64,000 bases of DNA from Aurelia coerulea (taxonomy: Eukaryota > Cnidaria > Scyphozoa > Semaeostomeae > Ulmaridae). This document shows positions 22,348 through 34,688 of this stretch, piece after piece. The stretch spans positions 4,471,501 to 4,535,500 of the forward strand of contig CM076947.1 in the NCBI GenBank assembly GCA_039566865.1, written 5' to 3'. Position 1 is the stretch's first letter. Each line of letters starts with the position of its first letter. The translations under genes and the position numbers were made by a program. The notes beneath the pieces were generated by a model. It saw nothing but the letters and a program-made list of their open reading frames with translations. It made no database searches and was not told where the DNA came from.

Positions 22348-22914
22348 CCCTATCTGACCTGGGTGATTTGAAGCACTCAATGCCCGTGAAACAATCAATG
22401 CCTCAACGCCCCCCCCCCCTGTTTATCTCTGTTGTCATAAGAGATCTGGCAGCCAAACTTGGCACAAAGGTAGTTCATTATGTAAACAATGAAAATTTGA
22501 AATCATAATCCAATTGGCGATGTTGTTGTTGTTGCTAGAGCATGATGATCATTATGATGTCATATGACGTCATATAAATGAAAGGTTGCTAAAAGGTCAT
22601 GAAACTTTATTTTTCATAAAGAAACAAAAGATATAGATCAAAATATATATAAATTCTTCATTTAGACTTAATTGGATCAATTAAACATGATTAAAAGAGA
22701 TACAAAGTATGTTTTTCACAGAGTGCAGTATGAAAAATTGGTAACCATGGAAACAAGGCTAAAAATAGAATGTCCAAATTGTTGCAATTTTATTGCTCTA
22801 TGATACAAAGTTAAACTTACGAAGTATCAGAGGCCTGCTGCATGTGTGGAAAACGGTGTAAACAAAAATGTACTAGGGAGGCGGAATCGGCCCCCCCCCC
22901 CAGGTCAGATAGGG
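22348..22914. mobile_element. TTAA-flanked MITE with CCCTATCTGACCTGGG ends
   Basis: The left CCCTATCTGACCTGGG and right CCAGGTCAGATAGGG are inverted, with TTAA at 22344-22347 and 22915-22918. Poly-C runs lie close to both ends. A TTAA target and CCC ends suggest piggyBac-type mobilisation. Confidence 0.8.
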
Positions 22915-22918
22915 TTAA

Positions 22919-25290
22919 GGAATACATTAAATGGCAATAACACAGCTAAGTTGATATCGTTCTGCCATGATCTGATCAAAATGTTGGCATTTATAGTATA
23001 GACATAGACAACCCAGGTCTCGGTAATGAGAGAATGTTAGAATGTTAATAAATATGTATGGCCTACTCTTGTGGCAAAACGTTTTCGCTACGTTTTTAAG
23101 CAGTTTGTGTTCTCGCTGTCAAACTGACTTGATCTAGCTTTGGTAAGCTCATGTCAAGAAATTTACCATTGCAGCAGATAAGAAAATCTTTCAAAATAGC
23201 TGTCAAAGAAGGCATGAGCAAAAAATTGAGTCACCCATCATGAATAATCGAAAGTATGAGATTTCATTTTTGATGGGAGGGCTAAAGGAATTGAAGAAAC
23301 AGAATTTCTACTAGTAAATTTAGTTTTTTATTCTTTCATATGAAGCTTTCTTTCATTGCATATCTTTTTTTATCAACAGATCAATTTCCAGGCACATAAC
23401 AGAAAAAAACTGCATCAGTGAAACAACATTTCCTATAGTTTTGATCCATGATGGAGAAAGCAGAAAATTCATTATCTTCGTATCTTAATATCATACTATA
23501 TACTTAAGACAATATTGTGTGGATATTAATAACCTCATGGCCACATGGCCACTTGTGGCAAAATCCCGTCACGATATCTTTAAGAAAAGTCGTCAGTCTG
23601 CTGAACCATACGTTGAAACAACAAATGATAGCCTTGTGATTGATTCGATGTACTTTTTTTGAACTAAACAATTCCGTCTTGAGACGGCGAAACTGTTTTG
23701 ACTCTATTAGTTCCACTAGATTCAGATATCGAACGAATCTTAACATAGCATATATCAAAGTATTAAACATATCTCAATTGGTTGGATCTTGCAGAAAGAA
23801 AGAGAAAACAGATTCTGTTTTCCAATGTAGGTAAATTGTTTCACAGCATTAAGCTATTGTTTCACAAAGATTGGCTATTGTTTTTATCATTGCATCGAGA
23901 ATAGCTCTTTTGAATTCTTGAGAACCAATTTCGCAAATCTAGAGCTCATGCCTTGAAGAAAACAGTCACGGCACTGTTACAGTTTTGAAAGGAAATCAGG
24001 AAAGAAAAACCTATGTCACATGCAATCTTCAAACTTTTTTTGCGACAAAATTAGAACGATTTGAAACGGGCCCTTTGGCAGGAATGCTCCAAATAGGTTG
24101 TAGTAATTTAATATATTAATATCTAACACCTAGAATTACATAGATTTTTTGTTTTCAACTTTGAGTAGCAATTTTTCACGAAATTTGTCGTAAAAAGTAA
24201 GCATCAAAATAGTGTCCATCTACCCATGATCTTACACTCAATATACAACATTTTTACATATGTTGAGCACAACTAAGTTGCTGACCATTTCGTACAAAAA
24301 TCATGAAAATCAGTCTTTTCTAGGCTGATTTATGACACGTTAAAGTTGGCTCAAAACGCTACATTGCACCGGAAATTCTAATGTAAACAACCACTTGAAA
24401 TTTTGACAAACTTCAAAATTCCATTTCTCATCATTGGATAGTCCGATTTTGAAAATTTTTGCTTTCTGTTAGGCCCAAGGATACCCTCTTTAATGGGGAT
24501 GTAAAAATTTGCATGTTTTCGAAACTTCATGTTTTCCTATTTATTCCATGCTCTGGATCACTGTGGAACTGTTTCAAAATATTAATGTCCGGCCTGTTGT
24601 TGGCCAATGTTTTCTTTTTTGCCCGACAGAGCATTATTTTATCCAGGCACCCATACAGCTCTTTAAGAAACGATGTCAGAACATTCATTTTCTCGTCCCG
24701 TTCAACATAACATCATCACCTTGTAATATGTTGAAAACTCCCAAGAAGTATTCACCTCTGCTTGACTTTTAAATTGTAGTAAAAACAGAACGAGAAGAAA
24801 TGACGAATACTGACGAAACTTGGCGCCACAACGGCTCACAACGGTCTGATTTGAGGTCTGGGTGAGAGAGAAAAATGGCGCGAAGGGGTGTCGACGCGGC
24901 TCGACACGGCTTTGGACTGATCAAAGGCATTGTCGAGACTGAACTCATTTTCTTACGAATGTAGTCTTCCTCTTCTCTTCAATGATTGCAACTGCTGCAA
25001 GTAATAAATTGAGCTCACCAAGGAACGAAAGACGATTGTTGTTGCAGAGCCTTCGCCCCTAAGCCCTGAAGTGCTTCGGCCTCGCAGCTTTGCGACTAGT
25101 TGCCGCCATCTTTCGGTTGTGTCAATCAGTGGTCCTGGGAATATCATTTCTAGCCTCTTTTTGGCAGCTACCGAAAATAAATCAATCATTGGCAAGAAAA
25201 AAATCATGTGACCACGAAATTAGGTCATGTGACCAAAATGAAGCTCTGTGATTGGTAACACAACTTCTTGTGGTGCTCGGCCTAAATAGG
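22919..25290. other. Interior of the 3.3-kb element, no genes recognised
   Basis: AT-rich. Short open frames (for example 24509-24772 on +) show no motif and no splice context that I trust. Confidence 0.4.
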
Positions 25291-25864
25291 GCCAGCCATT
25301 TGGCTGGGAAGCCATGATTCCTAGTATGAGCGAGTAGGGTGGGTGGGTGGTAGCGATTACTAGGACTCAATCGTAATCAGTCTAATTTTGGCGCCCAATT
25401 TCATTCTTTTTCTGTGACGATCATCGACAGAAGAAGGTCTCTGAAACCAGTGTACAATCTCATCAAGCCAAGAAAGTATATGAAATCAAATTGTTTCTGG
25501 AAAAAGGCAACAATTCGAGCATTGAAAAGTGTCTGTAGAAAGACTAAGAGCAGGTTTGTTGAGTTTCCTATTTTGCATGTCTGTCTTTTTGAACTAAAAT
25601 CTCGTCTCTTTGACTATGGCCTAAACAGCTAAAAGAAAATGGCAGGCGCAGGGCGTGCGAGAAGATGTTCCGTTCTACCTTCCTTTGCAAAGAATTTAGA
25701 AATTTCATCGTTGCTATAGAGTGTGAGCTATCTATTAGAAGGAAGCTTCCCATCCTAAAAGCCGAAACATCGAGATAAAAAGGCCCAAATGGGAGGTGAC
25801 ATTGCCATTGGAACATGCAAGAGCAATAATGAATTCAAAGGAAAAATTCATTTTCTAAAAATCA

Positions 25865-26160
25865 ACACGAGAAACACACAGGGACTCCTTCATTGGCAAA
25901 ACTGACATTTTATCTTGGTCTTCCGATTACTTCAATGACAAAAGTTCATAAAATTTGCTCCCACTTTATCACTCTACAAGCTGCTATATTTCAAATCTCA
26001 TTACATTAATTTTTTAAGATACTGTGTAATGTGAGTTTGTAACTTGTTCTCTTTTATCACAGCACTCCGGCTTCAATGACTGACTTCAAGAAGAGTCAAG
26101 AGGGTGAAGGAGTAAAGTGGGTAAGATCATAGTTTCAAACATAAATCTCTTGTTGGTAAT
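25865..26160 (+). other. Exon-like module, copy 1 of a duplicated pair
   Basis: A stretch ending in acceptor TTATCACAG (about 26060), an open segment STPASMTDFKKSQEGEG, and donor GGGTAAGATC (about 26117). About 250 bases including both splice sites recur at 27290-27545. Confidence 0.4.
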
Positions 26161-27289
26161 TGACTGGAATCGGCGCATGGTGCGCCACACATCTGTGGCG
26201 CACAGACCCAATCTAAACAATGGAAATAACAATAGAACAAAAGAATTGGCGTATATCTGTGGCGCACGGCACACCAAGATTCCCTGTAGAGTGATTGAGA
26301 CAAAGAGTGGAACGCTAGACCAGCATATTCTCAATTTCTTTTCTTAGTTTTGAATATATGTGAAACAGTTCTGCGTCTTGAATGCACGAACTTGTTCAAG
26401 TGGTCAGCGATCATAGCAATTTGTTTTCAATCACACAAGTAGCATCTTCATTTGTCACTTTAATTTTGTATTCTTATGATTTAGTGTCAAATGAACTGTT
26501 CTTTTTCCTTCCTGCATGCCCCTGTCAAGTTAGAATTGCAAAGCAAGGAGAAAACTGGTGAGTTCACAATTCCCAGTCTGCAGAATACATATGGCAGTTC
26601 TGGACAAGATTTCACGAGCATGCAGACCAACAAAGCAGTGGTGTGCTTGCGTGCAAGTTCTTTGTTTAACCTTTGTTTTCAAAGGAGTGAACTAAAGATC
26701 TCAATCAAAATCAGCATGCACATAAAAATTGTGTGAAGAATTTTGTGTGTGCAGCTGCCACACTCTGCAGACTGGCGCTAATTAATTTAATTTTCGTAAA
26801 TATCTAAATTCTGAAACATAGAAACATCTTATCGTGGACATTCGTTTGAAAGCTCTTGAAAGCTAGCACGTCACAGAAAGGAGGGAAGAAACATGTCAAA
26901 AAGTTTTATTTGAAGACTTTGATGTATATATATAGCAAATATCCAATCTCTTTAATCTTGATAGGATATTTATCTGCCTGGTTCTGAGTCATTGATGTTG
27001 CACAGGAGCTATACACATTTTTCTATATGGAGCTGAAGGATAACGACAACCCAAAGAGTTTATGCTTCACATGTAAAACAGTAAACAATTGTGCAGAATG
27101 CTCCTCAGCGTACAATGAAACTCATCCATCTGCACCAAGAGTTACTTTTGTATTTGAAGAAATATTGACTTTTGCTTTTTTTCCATCATAACTTCTGGTG
27201 ATACTAAGTTTTAAACTGAATCAAGCAAACACCTTTTTTTATTTATGCTTGAATTCATGAACTGCTATTTCAAAAAGTAACTTGAGAAT

Positions 27290-27545
27290 CCATCATACAG
27301 GGAAACACCTTCATTGTCAAAACTGAAATTTTTATTTTGGTAGGTTATTTAATGGCAAAAATTCATAGATTTGCTCCCATGATCATTCTATCTGCTATGT
27401 TTAAATCTTTATTGCATGTTTTCAGAGGATGTGAGTTTCTAACTCGTTCTCTTTGACCATAGCACTCTAGCTTCAATTGCTGTTGTCAGGAAGAGTCAAA
27501 TGAGGGCAAAGGAGAAAAACGGGTAAGATCATAATTTCAAGTATT
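27290..27545 (+). other. Exon-like module, copy 2 of a duplicated pair
   Basis: Diverged copy of 25865-26160: TCATTG.CAAAACTGA, TTTGCTCCCA, acceptor GACCATAG, open segment STLASIAVVRKSQMRA, donor GGGTAAGATC. No protein family recognised for either copy. Confidence 0.4.
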
Positions 27546-27599
27546 ACATTACTTATTGATGAACAATTTATTACAAGTTGGTTGTTTTTTGTTTGCAGT

Positions 27600-29080
27600 T
27601 TGCATGAACCAGACTGGGAGTTACAAGACTATAAATTCTACTAAATCTATATCTATTGGTGTTCCCCAAGGATTAATTCTGGGACTGTAATTGACTGTAA
27701 TTGGATTCTGGGATTGTTAATGATTTGCCTGCCAACTTCCCTGTTGAAGTTGAAATATTTGCAGATGACACTACAGTAATATGAAATGGAATGTCCAATT
27801 TGTTAGTTTCATGTCAGATGTTCAAAGTAATCTTAACGAAATATGCAGTTTCACATCCAACAACCAGTCAGTGTCACATCCAGGGAAAGTAAAGCCTTGT
27901 TATTCAGCAAACACAGTCGAGCAAGCTCTACATAGGACCCTGCCTTACTAAAGCTGAATGGTGTAAAGATAGACCATGTAAGATCATATACCGGGTGTCT
28001 CAAAAAGTACCCCCTTTTGACGCCACAAGGCAACAAAACGATAATATTTCAGGACTTTTTGAATTCATGCCTACATTTGTTGGTCTTCAACTTAAATGTA
28101 GATAAATACCTTGCATTTGGAAATTGACGACCAAACACCGGAGATATGAGCTCACAAGGACAAAATTTGGAGTGCACCTGAAACCAGAGGTTTGGAGGAA
28201 TGGTCTAGCCATAATTTGGCAACAAACAGGCATTTGCAAACGAATTTTTGACTTTGACCTTTACTTTTTATTTTTGAAAAGATTTATACCTTGAATTACA
28301 CTTCAATTGTTCTTGCAGTGACTTTTCCTATGAGGAAACGGTTCTTGCATTGCATTCGATCCCAAGTGTTTTATATTAAAGAAGAGGAAAAGGAGCACAT
28401 GCACGCTTATTTGGAGATGTGGCACAATTTTATCACTCATACCACATTTTTACCGTATTTGTTTAATTAGCGCCATGTCCATGCAACGTTTATTCTTTTC
28501 AAAAGCAAAACACGGAAGCTTATAGTCTACAGGTAATTTGGAAAATGTCCACGATACAAATCATGACTAGGCCCTTTTTCAAAACCTCTGGTTTTGGGTG
28601 CATTGTAAATTTTGACTTTGCGAACATGTATCTCCGGTGTTTGGTGGACAATTTCTAAATGCAAAGTATGTGCATCTAAGTTGAACATTGATAAATTTAG
28701 CTGTGAAGCCGGGGAGCAATGATATCTTATTGCTTGGTTCCTATTTCCACTCAAAAGGGGGTACTTTTTTCTGAGACACCCGGTATATGTCTGGGATTTA
28801 CACTGGACAAGCACCATGATTATTCTCATCATAAGAAAGATTCATGCAGGAAGTTGAACTATTCACTCTCTATCATCAGGATAGTAAAAGAGCTCCTCCC
28901 TTATGATGGAAATTTGCAATTGCTGAATCAAATTACTGTTCTCCTGTTTTGCATCATCTCAGCACTCAGCAATTGGATACTCTTTTGAAACTTAAAAAAC
29001 GTTGTGCTCAAGTCATATTTTATGTTAACAGAAGAAACCTCTCTTGATACAACGTAACTGATTACCAATTCTGCAGAGAA
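27600..29080 (+). pseudogene. LINE reverse-transcriptase relic, interrupted by a MITE
   Basis: Degenerate reading frames contain the reverse-transcriptase motifs GVPQGLILG (27660) and VEIFADDTTVI (27750, with the YADD-type catalytic Asp pair). After the MITE come LGFTLDKHHDYSHH, SIIRIVKELLPYD and DTLLKLKKRCAQVIF. These are the thumb and downstream region of a Jockey/CR1-like non-LTR retrotransposon. Stops and frameshifts are frequent, and the 5' endonuclease part is absent. Confidence 0.75.
27991..28783. mobile_element. TA-flanked MITE with CCGGGTGTCTCA ends, 793 bp
   Basis: CCGGGTGTCTCAAAAAGTAC and GTACTTTTTTCTGAGACACC are inverted ends. The inverted arms continue for over 200 bp (CCGGAGATA, GTGCACCTGAAACCAGAGG). 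Flanked by TATA/TA. It sits inside the LINE relic, and LINE sequence resumes right after it. Confidence 0.85.
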
Positions 29081-29329
29081 TAGAATTGTATGCTTGCTTG
29101 CTCGTGTTTAAGATTATTAATGTTATGGGCCCTACTGTAGATATTTATCTGATTTAGCAACAAGTGCATCAGAGGTACATGAACACCTTACACGCTCCTC
29201 GGCCAGGATGCCTCTTCAGATCAAGATGTGCAGGGACTATTTATGTCAAAACGTTTAGATTTTATTGAACAAAAGTTTTGAATTCTCTTTACCTAAAAGT
29301 ACAAGAAATGTGTTATCATACTCCCATTT

Positions 29330-29660
29330 TAAAACAAAGTGTATATCTTATATGGAAAAATTCAAAAGCACATCTAGAAGTAATCACAAGGGCACAGGTA
29401 GTGAACATGAAGATTGTTATGGAGCCTCTAAGAAACTCGGGAGAACAAAATCTAATAAATCTGTCCACAATCTTTAATAAAGGAGTTTTAGGTGCAGTGC
29501 TGGTAGGTAGTTTCTTACATTTTAGTTAATTTTTGTGCTAGAGGTTTCTTATGAGTTTCCTATATTTCTAATGCTCCTGGTGTTGGGTTAGATCATGCTG
29601 CACATACTTTCAATAAGAAACTAAGAATTTTGGCCAAAATTGAAAGTTTCTTCTGTAAAA
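29330..29660 (+). repeat. Dispersed GTTTCTTA-rich repeat, copy D
   Basis: ACAAGGGCACAGGTAGTGAAC and CATGAAGATTGTTATGGAGC match copy C at 17253-17311 closely. GTTTCTTA motifs follow. Confidence 0.65.
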
Positions 29661-29949
29661 TTGAGAGTTTATCATGACCTTCAGTTTTCCACTGGCAGAG
29701 TTGCCTAATCCATAATTTATCCCCTATCATTACAACCCCAAGGCGTGTTAGCTCTTTATCAGAAGCAGCCTCTCAAAATCCAGTTTTTCATCACAGAATT
29801 TTTGAGCCAGGGTACCAAGACCAATTTTATTCCATGCAGTTTTCAGCTTCTTCAGTTGTTTGGCTGCGTCTGCCATATTGAAAATTTTCAAAGTAAGACA
29901 AACATGCGGGACATGCTGAACAACAGCAACCACCGCATAACCACTTATC

Positions 29950-30125
29950 AAAATGGTGCAACCACAGCATCAAATAGTGCGACCACATAATGCTTAGAGC
30001 ACAGCACCTAATGATGTGACCACATCATCAAATGGTACGAGCACAGCATCAAATGGTGCAAGCACATAATGAAATGATAAGAGTACATCACGTAATGACG
30101 AGAGCACTTCATCAAATTGCCCATT
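29950..30125. repeat. Decayed 21-bp minisatellite
   Basis: About eight imperfect units of the form TGGTGCGACCACATCATCAAA. Confidence 0.65.
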
Positions 30126-30239
30126 TCCCTGCAGAGAACGATTGGAGGACAGAATGCATCGATGGATCTACAGCACACAATGTTGAAAAGACAGCACACA
30201 ATGTTGAGCACATAGCATGAAATAATCAAAGGACAGCGC

Positions 30240-31040
30240 ATAAGGCTTTGGAACCCTCAAACATTCGCCAATCAATTTCTTTAAACAGAAGAGAGAACTC
30301 CTTGGAAGGAGCTTTTTGAAAGCTCCTCCATCCAACCCTTGCTCGCCATCAAATTCAATGATCAAATTCTCCCTCAGCCTCTGTGGGTTGACCTGTGCAG
30401 TTTTATAGGAAGCATTTGCTTGGATATCCATTCCTCAACAAGCTCTGAAAGAGTGGAACGAGTCTCTTCCTTTTTCTCCAATCTTGTAGAGTCATTTGAG
30501 GCCTAAAGCTGAGCAGCTGCAACTTGAATATTTTCATCACTTTCCTTGAGCACATTTGTAATTTCCTATTCTGTCTTTCCACTAACAATTTCCATAAGTC
30601 TACCAACTTTCTCAACAAAAGAGAGTGTTCTCTTCCGAAAGTTTAATTTTGTTTGTCTTTTTATTTGGTTTCATGTCTGGCTTTCCTGCATGTTTTAGTT
30701 CTGTTTCTTTGTTTTTTTTCTTTAATTTTTGCGGTGTTTGTTTCTTTGTTTCGTGTTTCTTCGTTTCATGTGTGTTCTGTTTCCTTGTTTCTTGCGTTTT
30801 CTGTTTCTTAGCTATTTGTTGTGGTTGCTCTCGTACCAATTTTCGCTTATTAGGCCTCAGCCTCATTGATTTCCCTGGCGAAGGGATCACTGCCTTCTCA
30901 AGGATTTGGAACGATTGATGCGGTGACCATTGTTCCAGCTGGCAAGCAACACTTTTCTTGGGGGAATTTTCATTCTTTTTTTCTTCTTTTCCTCCAAATA
31001 CTTCTTAAATAACTTGGGTTTCTTGTCCTGTAAGGCAAGA
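30240..31040 (-). pseudogene. HECT-type E3 ligase fragment (N-lobe start) with Lys-rich and coiled-coil leader
   Basis: Read on minus: a segment with KKSVACQLEQWSPHQS, a Lys/Thr/Glu low-complexity stretch, then after a frameshift near 30615 a coiled-coil-like part (EKVGRLMEIVSGKTE, LEKKEETRSTLSELVEEW) with two stops. After another shift comes LRENLIIEFDGEQGLDGGA, which matches the start of a HECT N-lobe. The catalytic C-lobe is not attached. Three or more lesions make it a pseudogene. Family: ubiquitin ligases of the G2E3-like, multi-copy invertebrate type (inference). Confidence 0.5.
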
Positions 31041-31650
31041 TAAATAGGCCTTTTCAAAATGGTGAGTGTAGGCTAATCAAGGCTCGGAAAAATCTACCAA
31101 CCATGATGATTCATTGGCCTAAAAAACTGCTAAACTTCTGAAATTTGATGAAAAACAAATTATCCAAACATCTAAAAAGTAAAACATGTGCCTACCTTAT
31201 TGGATTCTGGGGAATCTGGGTCACTTGGTATTTGGAATGGCATCTTGTCTGTGAATCTGTGAAAGTCTTCCTTTTACTGTTGGGATGTTGCCCTATTGTA
31301 TTTCATTTCATGTGTCCACGGTTGACTGTGCACAATAGGATTGATCAGCTTATCCGACAATGTTCGTTTTCTGGTTCGGCTTCAACTTCTGGGATATGGC
31401 TGAGTTCTTGGTCTCATTTCATGAAAAATATTTATTTCGTCTGTGGCCGGTCTGAGCTTCATTTCAATCGGAAAACAGGAAAATGTCAGTGATGATATGT
31501 AAATTCGTTTTAAGTGCAAACAACGCAGTTCTGATTTACGTTACGCTGATATCCGGTTTTTTCCCGAGGAATGCCCCTTTAAGATGATCATATCTTGCTT
31601 CTTATGCATAATGTAATTCTACACTAAAGGACGATGTTCTGTAATTTTAC

Positions 31651-32850
31651 CTGTTGCTAAAGACAAAGTGATACAAATAATCTCTGAGACCATCATATCC
31701 AATTAAAAATTGTCCCATGTTCAGTACTCCGTCATCGCCTTCCACATAAAGACAGCCAGGGCATGTTTTTGAGACGACCACTGCAAAAAAATACTCAATG
31801 ATACAATAAAATATAACTAAAGATATCTTCTTTACCTTGGGCGAGATTCTTTTTCCCCTTTTTCCGTCAGCAATAACACAATTTACAAGATTTAGTGATA
31901 GTGAAACGGATCGTTTGGTATCTCATCATTTTCAAGCAATTATTACAGCCATCTCTAGAAATCTAGAAGAAGCTCTAGAAATTTGGAAGAGCAACCAAAA
32001 CTTGTTAATTGTTGAATGTGTCTTTGCTGAAAATCACAGTTACACCGAAGTTCTTTGTTTGTCATTTGATCTAACTGAACTCACGGAAGGGTAAATGGTG
32101 CACTATTAGGATTTACAGACTGCCAAAAATAATATTTAATTGATAACAAGTACGACCTAACTAAGTGAATGCTGCAACATACCTTCAAAAACAATCTTGA
32201 GCTCTGCCTGATACAGTAAAGCCTGATACATTTGAAGTATTGGTTAAAAGAAAACTTACCTATGCATGAAATCGCAGAGCTGATAGTGTACAAAATTTGG
32301 GTAACAGCAGAAGACTGGACAAAGATGAAGCCACATTCAGGACAGTTTGATGCCAGCGGTGAAAGTCGATAAAATTGCTCTGACTTCTTCAGGAAACTTG
32401 TATAACCAGCAGACAGCTTACTGCGTAATTCTGACGAAAGTTCTTATGGGATTTTTCTGAAGATACTGGCTGTAGTAAAGTGAATGCCGTAGATTCCCAT
32501 TCTCTCTCCTTAGAAACCAATTCAAAAGCAGCATCTGGGATATCACTAGCCCCTCCAGATGTCACCTGACGCAAGAAATTTACGTGAGGACATTTAGTTG
32601 CATCGTACCGGCAGGTCAAACATTAGAGCTTTCCTTGATCAATTCTTATGAAGCCTATTCTGCCATCAGATTGAATACATATTTTATTTGGCATAACGGA
32701 ATAACCAGACCCAGGACCAGTAGGACCGGACCCTAACGGACCAGATCCTAGGGGAATACCAATTATTTTCCTTCCAGCGTTTGTTTGCAATGGCGGCCAA
32801 CACAGAAGCTTCGCTCCAAAGTAAGATAAGGCAGGCACTGCTTTAAGTAA
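31651..32850 (-). pseudogene. KDZ/HMGXB3-like transposon-protein fragment
   Basis: Minus-strand exons: about 32850-32260 (GYSVMPNKICIQSDG, then a stop, CRYDATKCPHVNFLR with a SWIM-like Cys/His set, a frameshift near 32460, then KLSAGYTSFLKKSEQFYR and NCPECGF), donor at 32259; and 31780-31651 (acceptor TTGCAG; SKTCPGCLYVEGDDG, LNMGQFLIGYD; donor GTAAAA). The phase across the intron agrees. The paired Cys motifs and order resemble the cysteine-rich part of HMGXB3/KDZ-type proteins, known from memory rather than a search. One stop and one frameshift are visible, and the rest of the gene is missing. Confidence 0.5.
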
Positions 32851-33224
32851 AATCTACCTTCTGGATGCCATAACAAACGCAAAAATGCACGGTCTTTCAA
32901 ATCGTCTAATCAGCAGACAAACTTTGATCCAGCCTCAAGCCATTGCCCACTGGGCCTAAGCATTTAACTACATGGCCTAAATAGTTTACATCTCTGCCTT
33001 GCTTGGTGATTCAAACTGTTGCAATGACGTCGTGATGCCAGCCACGTTGTATTCCATCTCCACAATCTCAATTTCTGGACTTGATTCTGGCTTCTCCATG
33101 CTCTTTGCAATTTGGGACTGCAAAATCATTTAGCAGGCAGCTTTTTGATAACATATTTGATGTCACTTTTTGCTGCTCCGCAGCATCGCCGTTTTGTGTT
33201 GCTGCCATTTTTCAAATCATCAAA

Positions 33225-33404
33225 AAACATTAACCGTGGATTATCAAAGCTAAATCGGAGATTAGCTAATCGGGGCTATAATAGGCCTTTCAACAACGCT
33301 CCCTAGTACCCGGATTAGCAAACAGTGGATTAAGTTGGTAAACCTAGATTTAGCTTTAATCCTGTGTTAACTTAATCAGAGTTTTGAACAACCGGGCCGA
33401 GGAG
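33225..33404. mobile_element. MITE end with GGCCCGGTTGTTCAAAAC terminus
   Basis: GTTTTGAACAACCGGGCC ends at 33404. Inward are repeated GGATTA/TTAATCC words (TTAGCTTTAATCC, CTAAATCGGAGATTAG) in inverted arrangement. Confidence 0.5.
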
Positions 33405-33589
33405 GTGTCACAAGTGAAGAAGAAAACACAGCCCCACAGAAGCGAAAAAGGGAGCAGACATCGAAAGGAGCTAAGAAACAAAAATTTGACTTGAAACGTG
33501 TTGAACCATCATTTGCTATCTTGGCATCATCATCAAATGAAGTAACTCCTGTAATGCCAGAGCCACTAGCATATATATTGCCAGTTTAA
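33401..33589 (+). CDS. Orphan C-terminal exon with a nuclear-localisation-like segment
   Basis: An open frame runs from about 33401 to TAA at 33587-33589. It encodes TSEEENTAPQKRKREQTSK, GAKKQKFDLKRVEPSFAI and a hydrophobic end. The Lys/Arg clusters look like a bipartite nuclear signal. A MITE end lies directly upstream, so earlier exons were not identified. No family recognised. Confidence 0.3.
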   Translation, partial: GGVTSEEENTAPQKRKREQTSKGAKKQKFDLKRVEPSFAILASSSNEVTPVMPEPLAYILPV

Positions 33590-33599
33590 CAACAGATAT

Positions 33600-34470
33600 C
33601 CACATTTAAGAACAGACTCTGTAGCTACAGGTACTTCTCAACCTTTTTAAAGCATAAATCAAGGTTTGGTTCATTTTACATTGATAAAAAAGGGAAACAC
33701 TATTCTTAAAAACTTTAGAAACTTTAGGAGCCGTTTTCTCAAAAACTTATTTTCATGAAGTTGTAAAACTGGGAATGACGTTGCTCTTACATGACAAGAG
33801 ATATTTGAATGAAACTTTCAACATAGATCTGTTTGAAGATTACAAATGTTTTAAGTAGACAATTATTCAATTTTTTAAAAATGGTAGCTGTTTCTATGGA
33901 AACAGTGATTTTACTGATTTTTTTCTCTTTTTTGAAGCAGATATCAAAAATTTGTCTACTCGAAACACGGATGTTATTAACAGGAACATACTGCCAAATT
34001 TGAACTTTGTAAGTCATCTGGTTCTGGATTTATCATCTTTCCAAGAAAAAGACAACATGTCGCATAAATTAGCTTAACTGAGCAATGGTAATGCATTCTT
34101 TCTTCAAAAACTGATTTTCAATGAACATATACCCTAAGAAATTAGTCACAAGAATAACAATATCATATAAAGAACAGTTTAGGTACCAGGGCCTGTTTTT
34201 TAAAGTTTGTCAATTTTAAAGTGTGAAGTACTACCTTAAGTCAGTAGCTCGAATTTGACAATTTTCCCATTGTTTTTGGTTGCCTAGTAACGACCCATGT
34301 GACCAGTTAGACCTATATTGTTGTTTTTGTAAAGCTAATTGTCCAAAGAACAATAGGGATAAGTTTCATTGTTATATCTCTTGTAGTTTTGAAGAAAAAG
34401 AGGGGGTTGCCCCCCCCCCCCCTGGTAAAAACTATCAAACTTTCAACCCGGTCCAAATAGGGTTAGAAAT
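33600..34470. other. AT-rich gap with the C-run end of a TTAA-type MITE
   Basis: Most of it shows nothing. At 34408-34465 a C-run followed by CCCGGTCCAAATAGGGTTA resembles the right end of the CCCTA/TTAA elements at 22348 and 51016. No left end found. Confidence 0.4.
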
Positions 34471-34688
34471 AGCATATTGAAAGGTAATTTCGTAGTAATT
34501 TTATCACTTCTTGCTGTTGTTGATAATGATTCTACTAAACATCAGTCCTTGGCAGGCATGCACAGGGTCACAAAGTTGGACTTAATGTCTTTCACGAACT
34601 TAGTCCTTCTTTCACCACTCTGCCACATGTATCATCTTGCTTCCTTCAGCTCATTTAGGATTTTCTTCATTATCATTAGACCACATAT

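Larger units (their letters stand above)
22087..25382. mobile_element. Non-coding element with about 70-bp inverted ends, 3.3 kb
   Basis: GACTGATTACGATTGAGTCC and the following bases to about 22160 are repeated inverted at 25310-25382 with about two mismatches (shared CGCTACCACCCACCCACCCT). TA flanks both ends (22085-22086 and 25383-25384). The interior holds a TTAA-type MITE and AT-rich DNA but no transposase, so it looks non-autonomous or eroded. Confidence 0.7.

Noticed and set aside
30625..30918. Plus-strand Phe/Cys-rich frame that looks like membrane protein
   Set aside because: It is the complement of a Lys/Thr/Glu low-complexity coding stretch on minus.
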